From: Simkaniaceae bacterium
GTDB taxonomy: Bacteria > Chlamydiota > Chlamydiia > Chlamydiales > Simkaniaceae
Direction: 5' to 3'
Length of the DNA: 64,000 nt
Assembly: GCA_026708385.1 (NCBI GenBank)
Contig: JAPOVA010000018.1
Location: 1 to 64,000 of the forward strand
The notes beneath the pieces were generated by a model. It did no database searches. It was not told where the DNA came from and saw only the letters and a program-made list of their open reading frames with translations. This document shows positions 41,878 to 50,217 of this stretch, piece by piece. Made by a program: the position numbers and the translations under genes. Within the stretch, counting starts at the first letter, position 1, and each line of letters starts with the position of its first letter.

Positions 41878-43563
41878 ATGACTCAAAATGTTACTAATAC
41901 CCTTCCCGAGGACGGATCCGGGTTGCTATGCGCCGCATGCGCGGGACACTCCGAACCGGTTACCGTACGTTTCGGTGGCAGGGCGCTTACCTCCCCCGAG
42001 AACGGGTCCGGGCCGTTACATGCCACGGTAACGGGACGCCTTGATTTGCCACTATATGTGTCGGTGGCGGGGCATTTGTCCCTTCCCGAGAACGGATCCG
42101 GGTTGCTATGTGCCGAAAGGGGACACTCTGTTCGGGTACTACTCGTGTCGTTAGCGGGAGGTTTATCCCCGATGCGCGACTTGTCTTCGGGCAATAATCG
42201 GTTGCGCATGCTACCTTTCGAGACGGAACGTTTGTCCGGGTTGGATGGGTTGGACATCGTAAGCGACAGCCAATGCACGGAACCACTTCGGGAGGTGGTT
42301 GAATTGTGCCGGTTGCGGGAATTCGATCAGGCCCTCCGACAACGTATGCACGCAATTGATGATCGATACGAAATGCTTCCGGAACCGGAAGACGCGTCCC
42401 CCCCTCACCCTTCCCACACATGGAATGATCGGCCGGACACACCCCGTACGGGTCGTATCTTTTTTGAGGTGGATCCCGAGGATATCGCTCGGAAGCCCTT
42501 TGCCGTTTTGTCACGATTACGCCCTTATTTAGACGAAGGGATGCTTCCCATAGTCCGTTATACGGGCTCTCCCGGTTTGGATGGGGGGGGGCTGAGAAGA
42601 GACTTCGTAACGCGCCTTTTCATCGCCATGTTCCCTGAGGGAGACGACGATGTGCCACGTCCTCGATGTGGCCGAGATTCTCCGTTCGACCCGAGTCTCT
42701 GTCTCCTCATCGGCAAGCTCTTCGGGGCCGCCTTTCTGGGTGAGGCGGGAGTTGTAACGGGAGACCTGTTCCACCCCCTCTTGTTCGAAATGATCGGAGT
42801 ACCGGATGAAAAGGAGATCCGGAAAATGGGAGAGGCACACGAACCGATCGGCTACGAAATCGTCGACAAATTCCTCTCCGTATACATGGGAGGAACGCTA
42901 CGAAATTCCGGCCGGGAGACAATTGCCCTACGCAAAGAGGCCCTTTCCTGCCTGCTTGGGGGAGGTTCGAACAAGTTTCTCCATATCTCTCCGGAATCGA
43001 AAAAGATGCATGGATATGAGACCGATCAACGGATAACCAAAAAACAGTTCTTGGATGAGTTGGATAACGGACAATTTAGGGAATTCCTACTTGCGGTCCG
43101 TTCCATAATCAAAGGTATGCATGATTATGTGGGGGAGAGACACCGGCGTCGTCTCGTGGAGCACGCAAAAAAAGGAGAGCTCCGGGGTATGGTTGAAGGA
43201 CGTCTTTCCACAGAACGGGTTAGGTCGGCACTACGCACGAACAATCCGAATGCGAGGGTATTCAGATACCTGCAACGGTGGATAAGAGAGAGTGATGAAG
43301 ACAAAGTACGTGATTTCCTGCAATGCATTACGGGACTGAGGACGTTGCCTTGGCGCGATCCGCAACTGCACATCAAGGTTCACACTCCGGAAAGTACACA
43401 AGACCCCACCCCGCGTTTCGATACCTGCGCCCGACGGATGCAACTTAGAGACTACGTAGTAGAGGAAGGAAAGGTGGAGGAGGGATACCGGTATTTCACA
43501 AAAGAGATATTGGAACCCTGTATCGCGCCGGGGGGGAAGCGGACGGACTTTACGTTAGCGTAA
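41878..43563 (+). CDS. HECT-domain E3 ubiquitin ligase homologue
   Basis: 561 residues. HECT E3 ligases take ubiquitin from an E2 onto a catalytic Cys and pass it to substrates; chlamydiae have no ubiquitin of their own, so the target would be in the host. N-terminus: three 30-residue repeats (PEDGSG/PENGSG at 10, 40, 70). HECT N-lobe landmarks: VRYTGSPGLDGGGLRRDFVTRLF (about 226-248; eukaryotic G..G.D.GGL.REF), LLIGKLFGAAFLGEAGVVTGDLFHPLLFEMIG. C-lobe: DFLQCITGLRTLP and FDTCARRMQLRDY, placing the catalytic Cys at 517 (codon 43426-43428), as in FxQFVTG...LP and HTCFNQLDLPxY. No TM segment. This is genuine HECT-family similarity, not merely the SopA/NleL-type fold (judged by eye). Confidence 0.9.
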   Translation: MTQNVTNTLPEDGSGLLCAACAGHSEPVTVRFGGRALTSPENGSGPLHATVTGRLDLPLYVSVAGHLSLPENGSGLLCAERGHSVRVLLVSLAGGLSPMRDLSSGNNRLRMLPFETERLSGLDGLDIVSDSQCTEPLREVVELCRLREFDQALRQRMHAIDDRYEMLPEPEDASPPHPSHTWNDRPDTPRTGRIFFEVDPEDIARKPFAVLSRLRPYLDEGMLPIVRYTGSPGLDGGGLRRDFVTRLFIAMFPEGDDDVPRPRCGRDSPFDPSLCLLIGKLFGAAFLGEAGVVTGDLFHPLLFEMIGVPDEKEIRKMGEAHEPIGYEIVDKFLSVYMGGTLRNSGRETIALRKEALSCLLGGGSNKFLHISPESKKMHGYETDQRITKKQFLDELDNGQFREFLLAVRSIIKGMHDYVGERHRRRLVEHAKKGELRGMVEGRLSTERVRSALRTNNPNARVFRYLQRWIRESDEDKVRDFLQCITGLRTLPWRDPQLHIKVHTPESTQDPTPRFDTCARRMQLRDYVVEEGKVEEGYRYFTKEILEPCIAPGGKRTDFTLA

Positions 43564-43816
43564 TCCGTTTCCGAACCGTTTTACCCCCGGAACGGGTATC
43601 ATCCTTGCAAGAGAGCCGAAAGGCGAGACGATGCCTCCGGTTCCGTTGTATCCGCCGAGTTGCCCGATCACGGCGCGTGACGCAATGCCCTCGGGGACAT
43701 CCCCCCGACCTCCGGATCGTTACACACGACCTTCCCGCACCCGTCGCACGACTCGAAAACGGCGGCGTCACCGCCCTATCGATCGCCGTATTTCACCATG
43801 TTGTTTGCCGGCAAGG
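43564..43816. other. gap between HECT gene and fabF
   Basis: About 250 bp between convergent genes. Short open frames exist on both strands but none has a ribosome-binding site or recognisable motif. Confidence 0.4.
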
Positions 43817-45097
43817 TCACCCGCACGCCCTGTAGGGAGAGAATAGGGTGACCGAATTATGCCCCCCGAAGCCGAAAGAATTGGACATGGCCACATCGAT
43901 TTCGTAATCGACGGCCTCCCCCGACACGAGGTCGAAGGGGATCACTTCCGCCTCGGGGTCGTGCAAGTTGATCGTAGGGTGCAACCTGCCGGTCCGGATA
44001 GCCCGAATCACGGCAATCGCCTCGATACCGGCTGCGGCACCGAGGCAGTGACCGATCATCGACTTCGTCGCATTGATCTTGATGAAGGCAGCATGTCGGC
44101 CGAACACCTTCTTCATGGCGCGCAGTTCACACACATCCCCGATCGGGGTAGAGGTCGCATGTGCATTGACGTAGTTGATCCGTTCTTTAGCCACCCCCCC
44201 GTCTTCGAGTGCCTTCCGAATGGCGAGAATCACCCCCTCCCCGTCTTCTCTGGGGTGAGTCATATGGTGTGCATCGGTTGAGGTACCCCCCCCGACGTAC
44301 TCTGCCAAAATCGGGGCACCCCGCCTGAGGGCATGCTCGAGTTCTTCCAAGACAAGGACGCCGGACCCCTCACCCATCACGAATCCGTCACGAGAACGAT
44401 CAAAGGGACGAGAAGCCCCTTTCACGTCGTCGTTCCGTTCGGAAAGGGCTTTCATCGCGATGAATCCGGAAAGGCCGATTCCGTGAACGGCAGCCTCGGT
44501 ACCCCCGCATAATATCAGGTCGGCCTCCCCTTCTCGGATGTGTTTTCCGGCGGCAATAATGCAGTGGTTGGCCGTAGCGCAAGCCGTAGAAATGGAGTAG
44601 TTCGGCCCTTTAAACCCTAAGTCAATCGCAAGTAGGGCTCCCCCCATATTGGTGATCATGTAGGGGACGAAGAAGGGGGTTATCCGGCTAAAACCCTTTT
44701 CCACAAAAGTTTTACAACCCTTGAAGAAGACATCCATACCGCCCATACCGGAGCCGATCAAAACACCGGATCGCTCCTTATCGATTTGCGATAATGCCTC
44801 CCCGACAAGGCCCGCAGCTTCGGCCGCCTTTTTGCCGGCCACCATCGTGTAACGGATGCAGGGATCTACCCGACGCGCCTGCTTTGCGTCGAGGTATCCC
44901 TCGGTGTCGCAATCCCGCACCGAGGCGGCAAAACGGGTAGGGTACTCTTCGCAAGGGAACGACGTAATCGGCTCCACGCCGCTTTCTCCCCGCAAAAGAG
45001 CGCGGTAAAACCTGTCGATATCGGTACCGAAGCAGGAGACGAGGCCGGCTCCCGTAACCACGACCCGCCTTTTGCGCACGGTACCTCCCTTGTTCAT
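43817..45097 (-). CDS. fabF: 3-oxoacyl-[acyl-carrier-protein] synthase II
   Basis: Condenses acyl-ACP with malonyl-ACP in fatty-acid elongation. Start at ATG 45097 (MNKGGTVRKRRVVVTGAG) after GGGGGAAATATC; 426 residues. Active site Cys173 in SISTACATANHC, His in VNAHATSTPIGD, Lys/His in NATKSMIGHCLGAAAG, and the end SNSFGFGGHNSVTLF. It overlaps the last codons of rsfS (45094-45097), so translation is coupled. The fabF/rsfS neighbourhood is conserved in Chlamydia. Confidence 0.96.
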   Translation of the reverse strand: MNKGGTVRKRRVVVTGAGLVSCFGTDIDRFYRALLRGESGVEPITSFPCEEYPTRFAASVRDCDTEGYLDAKQARRVDPCIRYTMVAGKKAAEAAGLVGEALSQIDKERSGVLIGSGMGGMDVFFKGCKTFVEKGFSRITPFFVPYMITNMGGALLAIDLGFKGPNYSISTACATANHCIIAAGKHIREGEADLILCGGTEAAVHGIGLSGFIAMKALSERNDDVKGASRPFDRSRDGFVMGEGSGVLVLEELEHALRRGAPILAEYVGGGTSTDAHHMTHPREDGEGVILAIRKALEDGGVAKERINYVNAHATSTPIGDVCELRAMKKVFGRHAAFIKINATKSMIGHCLGAAAGIEAIAVIRAIRTGRLHPTINLHDPEAEVIPFDLVSGEAVDYEIDVAMSNSFGFGGHNSVTLFSPYRACG

Positions 45098-45492
45098 GAT
45101 ATTTCCCCCACCATTGCGTCCGCACCCCCCCGATCGGCCGTTGCGGGGACGACATCCACGATACGGGCACCGGGCCACAATCTTTCCGGCCCGTACCTCT
45201 CACGCATTTCCGGGATAAATAGGTGAACGATAATGGAGAAGTAGTCGACCACGATCCACTCGCCATACTCCGAACCCTCCGATCGGACGGGCACGGAACC
45301 CCGTTTTTTCGTCTCCTCGAGGAGCGCATGCATGAGCGCCGTTACGTGACGCTCCACACGACCGTCCGCCACCAACATGTAGTCGGTAAGAGAAGATATC
45401 CCTCTAATATCCAATACGATAATGTTCTTGGCTTTCTTGGCATAGAGGAGGTCGACCATCCCCCGGAGTAGCTCTAAATCACCCTTCATCAT
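45094..45492 (-). CDS. rsfS: Ribosomal silencing factor RsfS (Iojap family)
   Basis: Binds ribosomal protein uL14 and blocks subunit joining under starvation. About 132 residues. Family pattern: LLYAKKAKNIIVLDIRGISSLTDYMLVADG, then EYGEWIVVDYFSIIVHLFIPEMRERYGPERLW. ATG at 45492 or 45489. The start overlaps the stop of a leftover nadD 3' end (ATGA), showing that nadD and rsfS were once translationally coupled. It now stands about 650 bp from the intact nadD. Confidence 0.93.
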   Translation of the reverse strand: MMKGDLELLRGMVDLLYAKKAKNIIVLDIRGISSLTDYMLVADGRVERHVTALMHALLEETKKRGSVPVRSEGSEYGEWIVVDYFSIIVHLFIPEMRERYGPERLWPGARIVDVVPATADRGGADAMVGEIS

Positions 45493-45545
45493 CCCCGCGA
45501 GTGTAAACGGTTACCGGCTATATAGTCCAGAACCTTTGCGGGAAG
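45489..45545 (-). pseudogene. Residual 3' end of nadD
   Basis: On the minus strand this reads IPLPAKVLDYIAGNRLHSRG and a stop that overlaps the rsfS start as ATGA. The working nadD ends VPAKILDYIADHHLYLRG. A core of about 30 bp (CGGCTATATAGTCCAGAA.CT) is shared with 46173-46205 with one or two mismatches. Confidence 0.8.
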
Positions 45546-46148
45546 CGGAATCGTACGGACAACGTCCGAAGGCGTCGGATCAGATCCCGTCACGTACACC
45601 GGGGAATATCCGGTTTGAACTCGAAATACCCGATCGCAGGTGTCTCGTCACGGATCGACCTAAGGGGTGGGTTAACATGTTTACGGCACCCGGACAGCCC
45701 CGTTCACACGCAAGGGTAAAAAGTGTCTTACCACTTTGATCCGGAACATCGATCGATGCACCATACTCTCTCGGCAACACCTTCATCGGATCCGCTTCAC
45801 CAAGTGAAGAGGCCGAGTTGAATGCAGGCTGCTACGAGCTTGGGATCATCGTGAAGGGAAGTGATGATCGAGAATATGGAAGGTATCCACATCACCCCGA
45901 TCAAGTCGATCATGGTAGGCCCGGTAGGATTTCTCCCGAAAATTATCCGATGACCGCAACGGCGAACCGTTACCGACATGCGGTGTGGGGGGGTCGGACG
46001 GCGACGTCGTTCCGGAGGTCATCGGCGCGGACATATGTTCGTAGCTACGGACACCGGGAACGACACGGCCCGTTGTATCCGTTTCGTTCGGCAGGTTGTC
46101 AAGATCGGTACGGAGGAGGTCTTCGGAGCAGCTCTCATCCGACCCCCG
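45546..46148. other. insertion between nadD and its residual end
   Basis: About 600 bp that separate nadD from rsfS. Apart from the ankyrin ghost (next entry) there is only an open minus-strand stretch with PTGPTMIDLIGVMW, which I cannot assign. No inverted terminal repeats or transposase seen. Confidence 0.6.
45580..45786 (-). pseudogene. Ankyrin-repeat ghost
   Basis: Minus strand reads GASIDVPDQSGKTLFTLACERGCPGAVNMLTHPL, one ankyrin unit (D..G.T.L..AC..G....V..LL) and part of another. Too short and unsupported by a start site to be a gene. Confidence 0.5.
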
Positions 46149-46730
46149 TTACCCCCGCAGATACAAATGATGATCGGCTATATAGTCCAGAATCTTTGCG
46201 GGAACCGCATGACCGCAATATAGCCCCTCCGCCAACCGTTCTCGAATGTGTTGACTGCTAATTTCCATAACGGCCGTACGCACATAGCGTGCTACCGGAA
46301 AGAGATCCCGCACCTTCCGTTCGGGGTAACCGCGACGTACGCCGATCACGGGGGGAGCCAAAGAGAGCAACGTCTCCCACTCTTTCCAGAGGGACAACCC
46401 TTTCAGACTATCTTCCGCAAGGATGAGATGGAAGGAATCCTCTCTCCCCCGTATCAGTCGGCGCACGGTGTCGATCGTATAGGAAGGAGGAGGGCGTTTG
46501 ATCTCCCTATCGGTGGCTTCGGCCCAAGGGAGATCGGCAACGCCCCTTTTTACCATCTCCAACCGGTGCGAGGGAGTGGCTATGGGTGGCTTATCCTGCT
46601 TGAAAGGAGAAACATAGGCAGGACATACGAAAATACGATCAAAAGAGCATAACTCCTTTATCTCAACCATGAGGCTGAGGTGGCCAAAATGGAAAGGGTC
46701 AAAGCTACCCCCGAAAAACCCGACCTTCAC
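46149..46730 (-). CDS. nadD: Nicotinate-nucleotide adenylyltransferase
   Basis: Adenylates nicotinate mononucleotide in NAD synthesis. 193 residues. GGSFDPFHFGHLSL (about 7-20) contains the nucleotidyltransferase (H/T)xGH motif; then FVCPAYVSPFKQDKPP, HRLEMVKRG, SYTIDTVRRL, LILAEDSLKGLSLWKEW, and the C-terminal ISSQHIRERLAEG (family ISST.IR.R). Its 3' end is duplicated next to rsfS. It touches the upstream coiled-coil gene (shared base 46730), so they are probably co-transcribed. Confidence 0.94.
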   Translation of the reverse strand: MKVGFFGGSFDPFHFGHLSLMVEIKELCSFDRIFVCPAYVSPFKQDKPPIATPSHRLEMVKRGVADLPWAEATDREIKRPPPSYTIDTVRRLIRGREDSFHLILAEDSLKGLSLWKEWETLLSLAPPVIGVRRGYPERKVRDLFPVARYVRTAVMEISSQHIRERLAEGLYCGHAVPAKILDYIADHHLYLRG

Positions 46731-48100
46731 TACCCTTGTTCCGCTATCCTATCTCCCAACCGAGCGAGGGCTTCCGTTTCTCCGTCAAGGAGCATTTTGA
46801 GCTCATCATAGAGCTCTCTGTAGAACATCCCCTTGGTAAAGTCGAGAGCCGACCCTCCGAGCTCTTTCCGGTAGCCGTCGATTTGCACCTTGATCCGCTG
46901 AATGAGGGCCTCTCTTTCTTCGTAAAGATCTTCCATCTCATCCAAGGCCGTTGCGGATTCCTCTCGCCTGTGCAGAATCACCCCTTGCAACATCAAGAGC
47001 AACTTCTCCGTTATCCGTCCCTCCGGAGAGGAGTCGGGTAGTTCGTCGACACAAAGTATCCTTCCCTCTACCCTTTTCGCCTCTTCTTCCAGAGCGTCAA
47101 GACTCTTTCCCTCCGCCTCCTCGATAAAGGCCTTCAACTGCCCGTTACTCTCCTTCCTCTCCCTCTCTCCGGTCGATACCGAAGAGGATTCGCGACTCCG
47201 TCGCACATCGGTCCGGGAGCCCCCGCCCCCCGACGGCTGCTTCCCTTTCTTCAATCCCCTGTTCGATCGAAGCGTAGCCATCGACTCATCCCAAAGAGCA
47301 CTCAACCGCTCACGCACGGAAGCAAACACTTTGCTATCCAGGGGTAGGACTTTCGCACACGCCTGCAATACCTTGACACCGTCAAACACCGATCGGGAGC
47401 CATCCTCGCTCCCCCCCCCTTCCGCACTGAGGATGAAGAGACGCACATCTTCGGCAAAGCGTTCGCCGATAGCCCGTACGAGTTCTTTTCTTTTCGGAAA
47501 GGCTTGATCACCCAACTCGGAAATCCTCTTCAGTAACCTCCCCTTTGCGCCCGCGGCGATCTCGGAGACCGACACCTCCTTCCTCAGGTCATTGAGTCGC
47601 GTCGTTACTTTGCGAAAAAAAAGGACGCCCTTATGCCGTCCTACGTAGAACCTCTCCTCTCGCAGAAGAGAAGAGGCCCCTTCGGGAAGCGGAGGCACCG
47701 CGAGACGGTCGATCAGGCGATCGGAAAAATCCAAATCGGCATCTATCGAGTCGAGTGCGAACTCGGTCCTTTCGATGAAGGAAACCATCTTCGCATCGAA
47801 CTCGGTCCGGGCCCGATCCACCAGGCGACTTACCTCCTCGTATGCCTCTTCCGAACGTCGACGTACCTCACCTTCCACACCCTTGAGGAGGGAGGTAAAG
47901 AGCCGTTTCGCCGCCCGCAAGTCATCGAATCGAAACGGTCCGGTCCGTATGCCCTCCCGCATGAAAGCAAGTACCGATGCCAGCTTTTCTTCCCCGGTTT
48001 TTTTCTCCGCAACGGAACTCTCAAGGGCACGAAACGGCTCCGACCGCTCTTTCTCTTGCTTGTTCATCCTTACCGAAGAATCCTTATGGGAGGGGGGCAT
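46730..48100 (-). CDS. Coiled-coil protein of unknown function
   Basis: About 456 residues from ATG 48100 (preceded by GGAAGAG); an ATG at 48067 is an alternative. Almost entirely helical and highly charged: heptad-rich regions around 30-130 (RRRSEEAYEEVSRLVDRARTEFD) and 320-440 (EEAEGKSLDALEEEAKRVEGRIL, EREALIQRIKVQIDGYRKEL), with a low-complexity Gly/Ser/Arg linker (GLKKGKQPSGGGGSR) between. No membrane segment or enzyme motif. Position next to nadD-rsfS-fabF matches the uncharacterised gene beside rsfS-fabF in Chlamydia (CT768 position); homology cannot be confirmed by eye. Confidence 0.7.
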   Translation of the reverse strand: MPPSHKDSSVRMNKQEKERSEPFRALESSVAEKKTGEEKLASVLAFMREGIRTGPFRFDDLRAAKRLFTSLLKGVEGEVRRRSEEAYEEVSRLVDRARTEFDAKMVSFIERTEFALDSIDADLDFSDRLIDRLAVPPLPEGASSLLREERFYVGRHKGVLFFRKVTTRLNDLRKEVSVSEIAAGAKGRLLKRISELGDQAFPKRKELVRAIGERFAEDVRLFILSAEGGGSEDGSRSVFDGVKVLQACAKVLPLDSKVFASVRERLSALWDESMATLRSNRGLKKGKQPSGGGGSRTDVRRSRESSSVSTGERERKESNGQLKAFIEEAEGKSLDALEEEAKRVEGRILCVDELPDSSPEGRITEKLLLMLQGVILHRREESATALDEMEDLYEEREALIQRIKVQIDGYRKELGGSALDFTKGMFYRELYDELKMLLDGETEALARLGDRIAEQG

Positions 48101-48225
48101 CACGCAGCTCTTCCGTGCCCCGAGGTTCTCCTCAGTTTACCGGATCCTCTTCGACATGGCAAGACGCCCCGGTTTCGGAGTTCGGACTCCGTCCGCACGA
48201 TTCCGGACGCACGTCCGAATATGTG

Positions 48226-48254
48226 TTGCATACATTCGGCACATTGTGTACAAG
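48226..48254 (+). promoter_or_regulatory. promoter of the gene at 48287
   Basis: TTGCAT (48226-48231), 17 bp, TACAAG (48249-48254), followed by GAGGAGG (48275-48281) and the GTG start at 48287. Confidence 0.5.
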
Positions 48255-48286
48255 TCATCCCCTCGATGCCGAAAGAGGAGGTGTCC

Positions 48287-48820
48287 GTGACCGGCTGTTT
48301 ACGGGAACTGTGTTCCTCGCCACCCGATACGGAGGAAGCGCGAGGAGAACTTGCCGAGAGAACGCAAAAACGGGGGTCGTGTTCCCCGCCACCCGATACG
48401 GGGGAGGTGCGAGGAGAGTTTATGGTATTGAAGGAGGAGGCGGAGCGGTTTTCCGAAAAATTGGATAGGTTTGAGGACTACCTCGCGGATGGTTGCTTTG
48501 ATTGCTTTTCCGGGTCCGATGGCGGGGTGGGGAGTTTGACCCGTTTAGCCGAACGAGCAAGCTCGATTCGTAAACGGATCGAGTTCGCGCAGTTGCCGGA
48601 AAAACCGGGAGAGAAGCCGACAAGGAGAACGGAGACGTTGGAGAAAACAGAGCGGTTGATGATCGCTGCGGAAGAGCGTATAACGCGGACGATGCGATCG
48701 ATCCTCTCCAAGAAAGAAGCCGTTGACGGGACGGCCGGGACGGCGCGACGGTCACCCGATGATTCACCTCGGGAAGCGGGGGAGGAACCGATGGGCGGGC
48801 CGGTTGCCCGGCTTTGCTGA
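48287..48820 (+). CDS. Charged helical protein, accessory, unknown function
   Basis: GTG 48287 lies 5 nt after GAGGAGG; ATG 48266 is in frame but lacks a site, and the much longer upstream frame is antisense to the coiled-coil gene. 177 residues. The N-terminus has two copies of a short unit CSSPPDTEEARGEL / CSPPPDTGEVRGEF (DNA units about 60 bp apart). The rest is helical: EEAERFSEKLDRFEDYL, LTRLAERASSIRKRIEF, TLEKTERLMIAAEERITRTM. No membrane segment. No recognised family; promoter type resembles the effector-like genes of the island. Confidence 0.6.
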   Translation: MTGCLRELCSSPPDTEEARGELAERTQKRGSCSPPPDTGEVRGEFMVLKEEAERFSEKLDRFEDYLADGCFDCFSGSDGGVGSLTRLAERASSIRKRIEFAQLPEKPGEKPTRRTETLEKTERLMIAAEERITRTMRSILSKKEAVDGTAGTARRSPDDSPREAGEEPMGGPVARLC

Positions 48821-48996
48821 GTTGCATCATAATCCGGTAACATCGGCCATCCGGAGGCAATGGTAAGTATCGCTCTCCTTTCCCGGAGAGGGGGGGGGTG
48901 AGAGGGTGCCGGTTTTATTCGAGTTGCCCCGTATGAAAAAAAGGGGAAACCCGCTAGAATGGGCCGTAACGTTCGTTCTACCGGAGAGCCTTGGAT

Positions 48997-50217
48997 ATGC
49001 CTGCCCGTTTAACCACGTCGGTCGTTTTGTTCGTCGCCATCTGTCTCGGTACCGTCCGGTCACACGGAGAGAGTCCGACCCTCCCCGGCAAGGGAATGTC
49101 CGGGACCGTTGCTACGAAGCGTACTGTTCCGTTCACGGGAAAGGTGATCGGCAAGCATGTGCGCATGCGTGTCGCCGCCAATCTCGAGGGGGCTATCGTC
49201 GCCGAGCTTACCAAAGACGACTATGTCGTCGTCAGAGGAGAAAAGGAGGATTTCTACGCCGTTGAGTCCCCTACCGATGTCAAAGCGTACGTCTTCCGCG
49301 GATTCGTCATCGACGGTATCGTTGAGGGTGACCGGGTCAACATCCGGCTTGCTCCCGATAGGGAGGCCCCGGTCATCGGGCATCTGAGTACGGGCACCAA
49401 GGTTACGGGGACGGTGTGCGAAAACGACGGCAGGTGGTTGGAGATCAAAGTGCCCGAGGATACCCGTTTCTACATCGCCAAAGAATACGTGGAGTACGTA
49501 GGAAATACCGACATGAAGGCGGTCCGTGACGGAAGGAAGGAGAGTGTGCGCAAACTCTTCGAAACGACGAGGACGTTGGCCCGTAAGGAGCTCCTCAAAC
49601 CCTTTACCGAAATGGATTCCGAACGGGTCATGTACAACCTGCGTACCGTCATCAATGACTATATCGATTTTCCCGAGTACGTTACGAAAGCAACCAAGTT
49701 CCTCGACCGGTTCCGAAATGAATACCTTCTCAAAAAGGTCTCCTTTCTTGAAGCCGAAGCGAACGGAAAGGGTTCCTTGCCGGAGGCCGAAACGAACAAA
49801 CCGGTATGTGCGAGCAGACGGGAATCCGCGGTCCGTTCCGCCCCGCCCGACGGAGGGTCATCCACGGGAGAGTCGATCTCCCTTACCGATCGCATGAGGG
49901 TTTGGGAGCCCGTCGAACAGGCACTCTACCTCGATTGGTCTACGGGACACCATGCAAAGACCATTCGTGATTTCTACGCCGATCAAAAGCTCAACAGTCG
50001 CACGATGACCGGGATCGTCGAAACTTACGGAGAGCCGGTGAAATCCAAGCCCGGAGATTACTTGCTCAAAGAGGGAAACGTGCCCGTGGCCTACCTCTAC
50101 AGCACTCACGTAAACTTGGAGGAATACAGGGGTAAAAAGGTCTCCCTCTCCGTCTACCCGCGAGACAACAACCGGTTTGCCTTTCCCGCCTTTTACGTCC
50201 TCTCCGTTAATGGTTAG
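48997..50217 (+). CDS. Exported protein with two bacterial SH3 domains
   Basis: Start ATG 48997 (MPARLTTSVVLFVAICLGTVRS...), GGAG about 11 nt upstream. An N-terminal signal peptide is followed by two SH3-type units: KHVRMRVAANLEGAIVAELTKDDYVVV (about 50-80) and DRVNIRLAPDREAPVIGHLSTGTKVTG (about 110-140), each with the .VN.R..P...A.V...L..G..V pattern. Such domains bind peptidoglycan or envelope proteins. The C-terminal 230 residues are charged and end in a beta-rich region (YGEPVKSKPGDYLLKEGNVPVAYLYST). Its stop overlaps the end of rmuC (convergent). Periplasmic role likely. Confidence 0.82.
   Translation: MPARLTTSVVLFVAICLGTVRSHGESPTLPGKGMSGTVATKRTVPFTGKVIGKHVRMRVAANLEGAIVAELTKDDYVVVRGEKEDFYAVESPTDVKAYVFRGFVIDGIVEGDRVNIRLAPDREAPVIGHLSTGTKVTGTVCENDGRWLEIKVPEDTRFYIAKEYVEYVGNTDMKAVRDGRKESVRKLFETTRTLARKELLKPFTEMDSERVMYNLRTVINDYIDFPEYVTKATKFLDRFRNEYLLKKVSFLEAEANGKGSLPEAETNKPVCASRRESAVRSAPPDGGSSTGESISLTDRMRVWEPVEQALYLDWSTGHHAKTIRDFYADQKLNSRTMTGIVETYGEPVKSKPGDYLLKEGNVPVAYLYSTHVNLEEYRGKKVSLSVYPRDNNRFAFPAFYVLSVNG

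Noticed and set aside
43605-43846. Short Arg/Pro-rich frames between the HECT gene and fabF
   Set aside because: No ribosome-binding site, no motif, overlapping frames on both strands.
47633-48286. Long upstream extension of the 48287 frame
   Set aside because: Antisense to the coiled-coil gene 46730-48100; the true start has its own promoter and GAGGAGG site.
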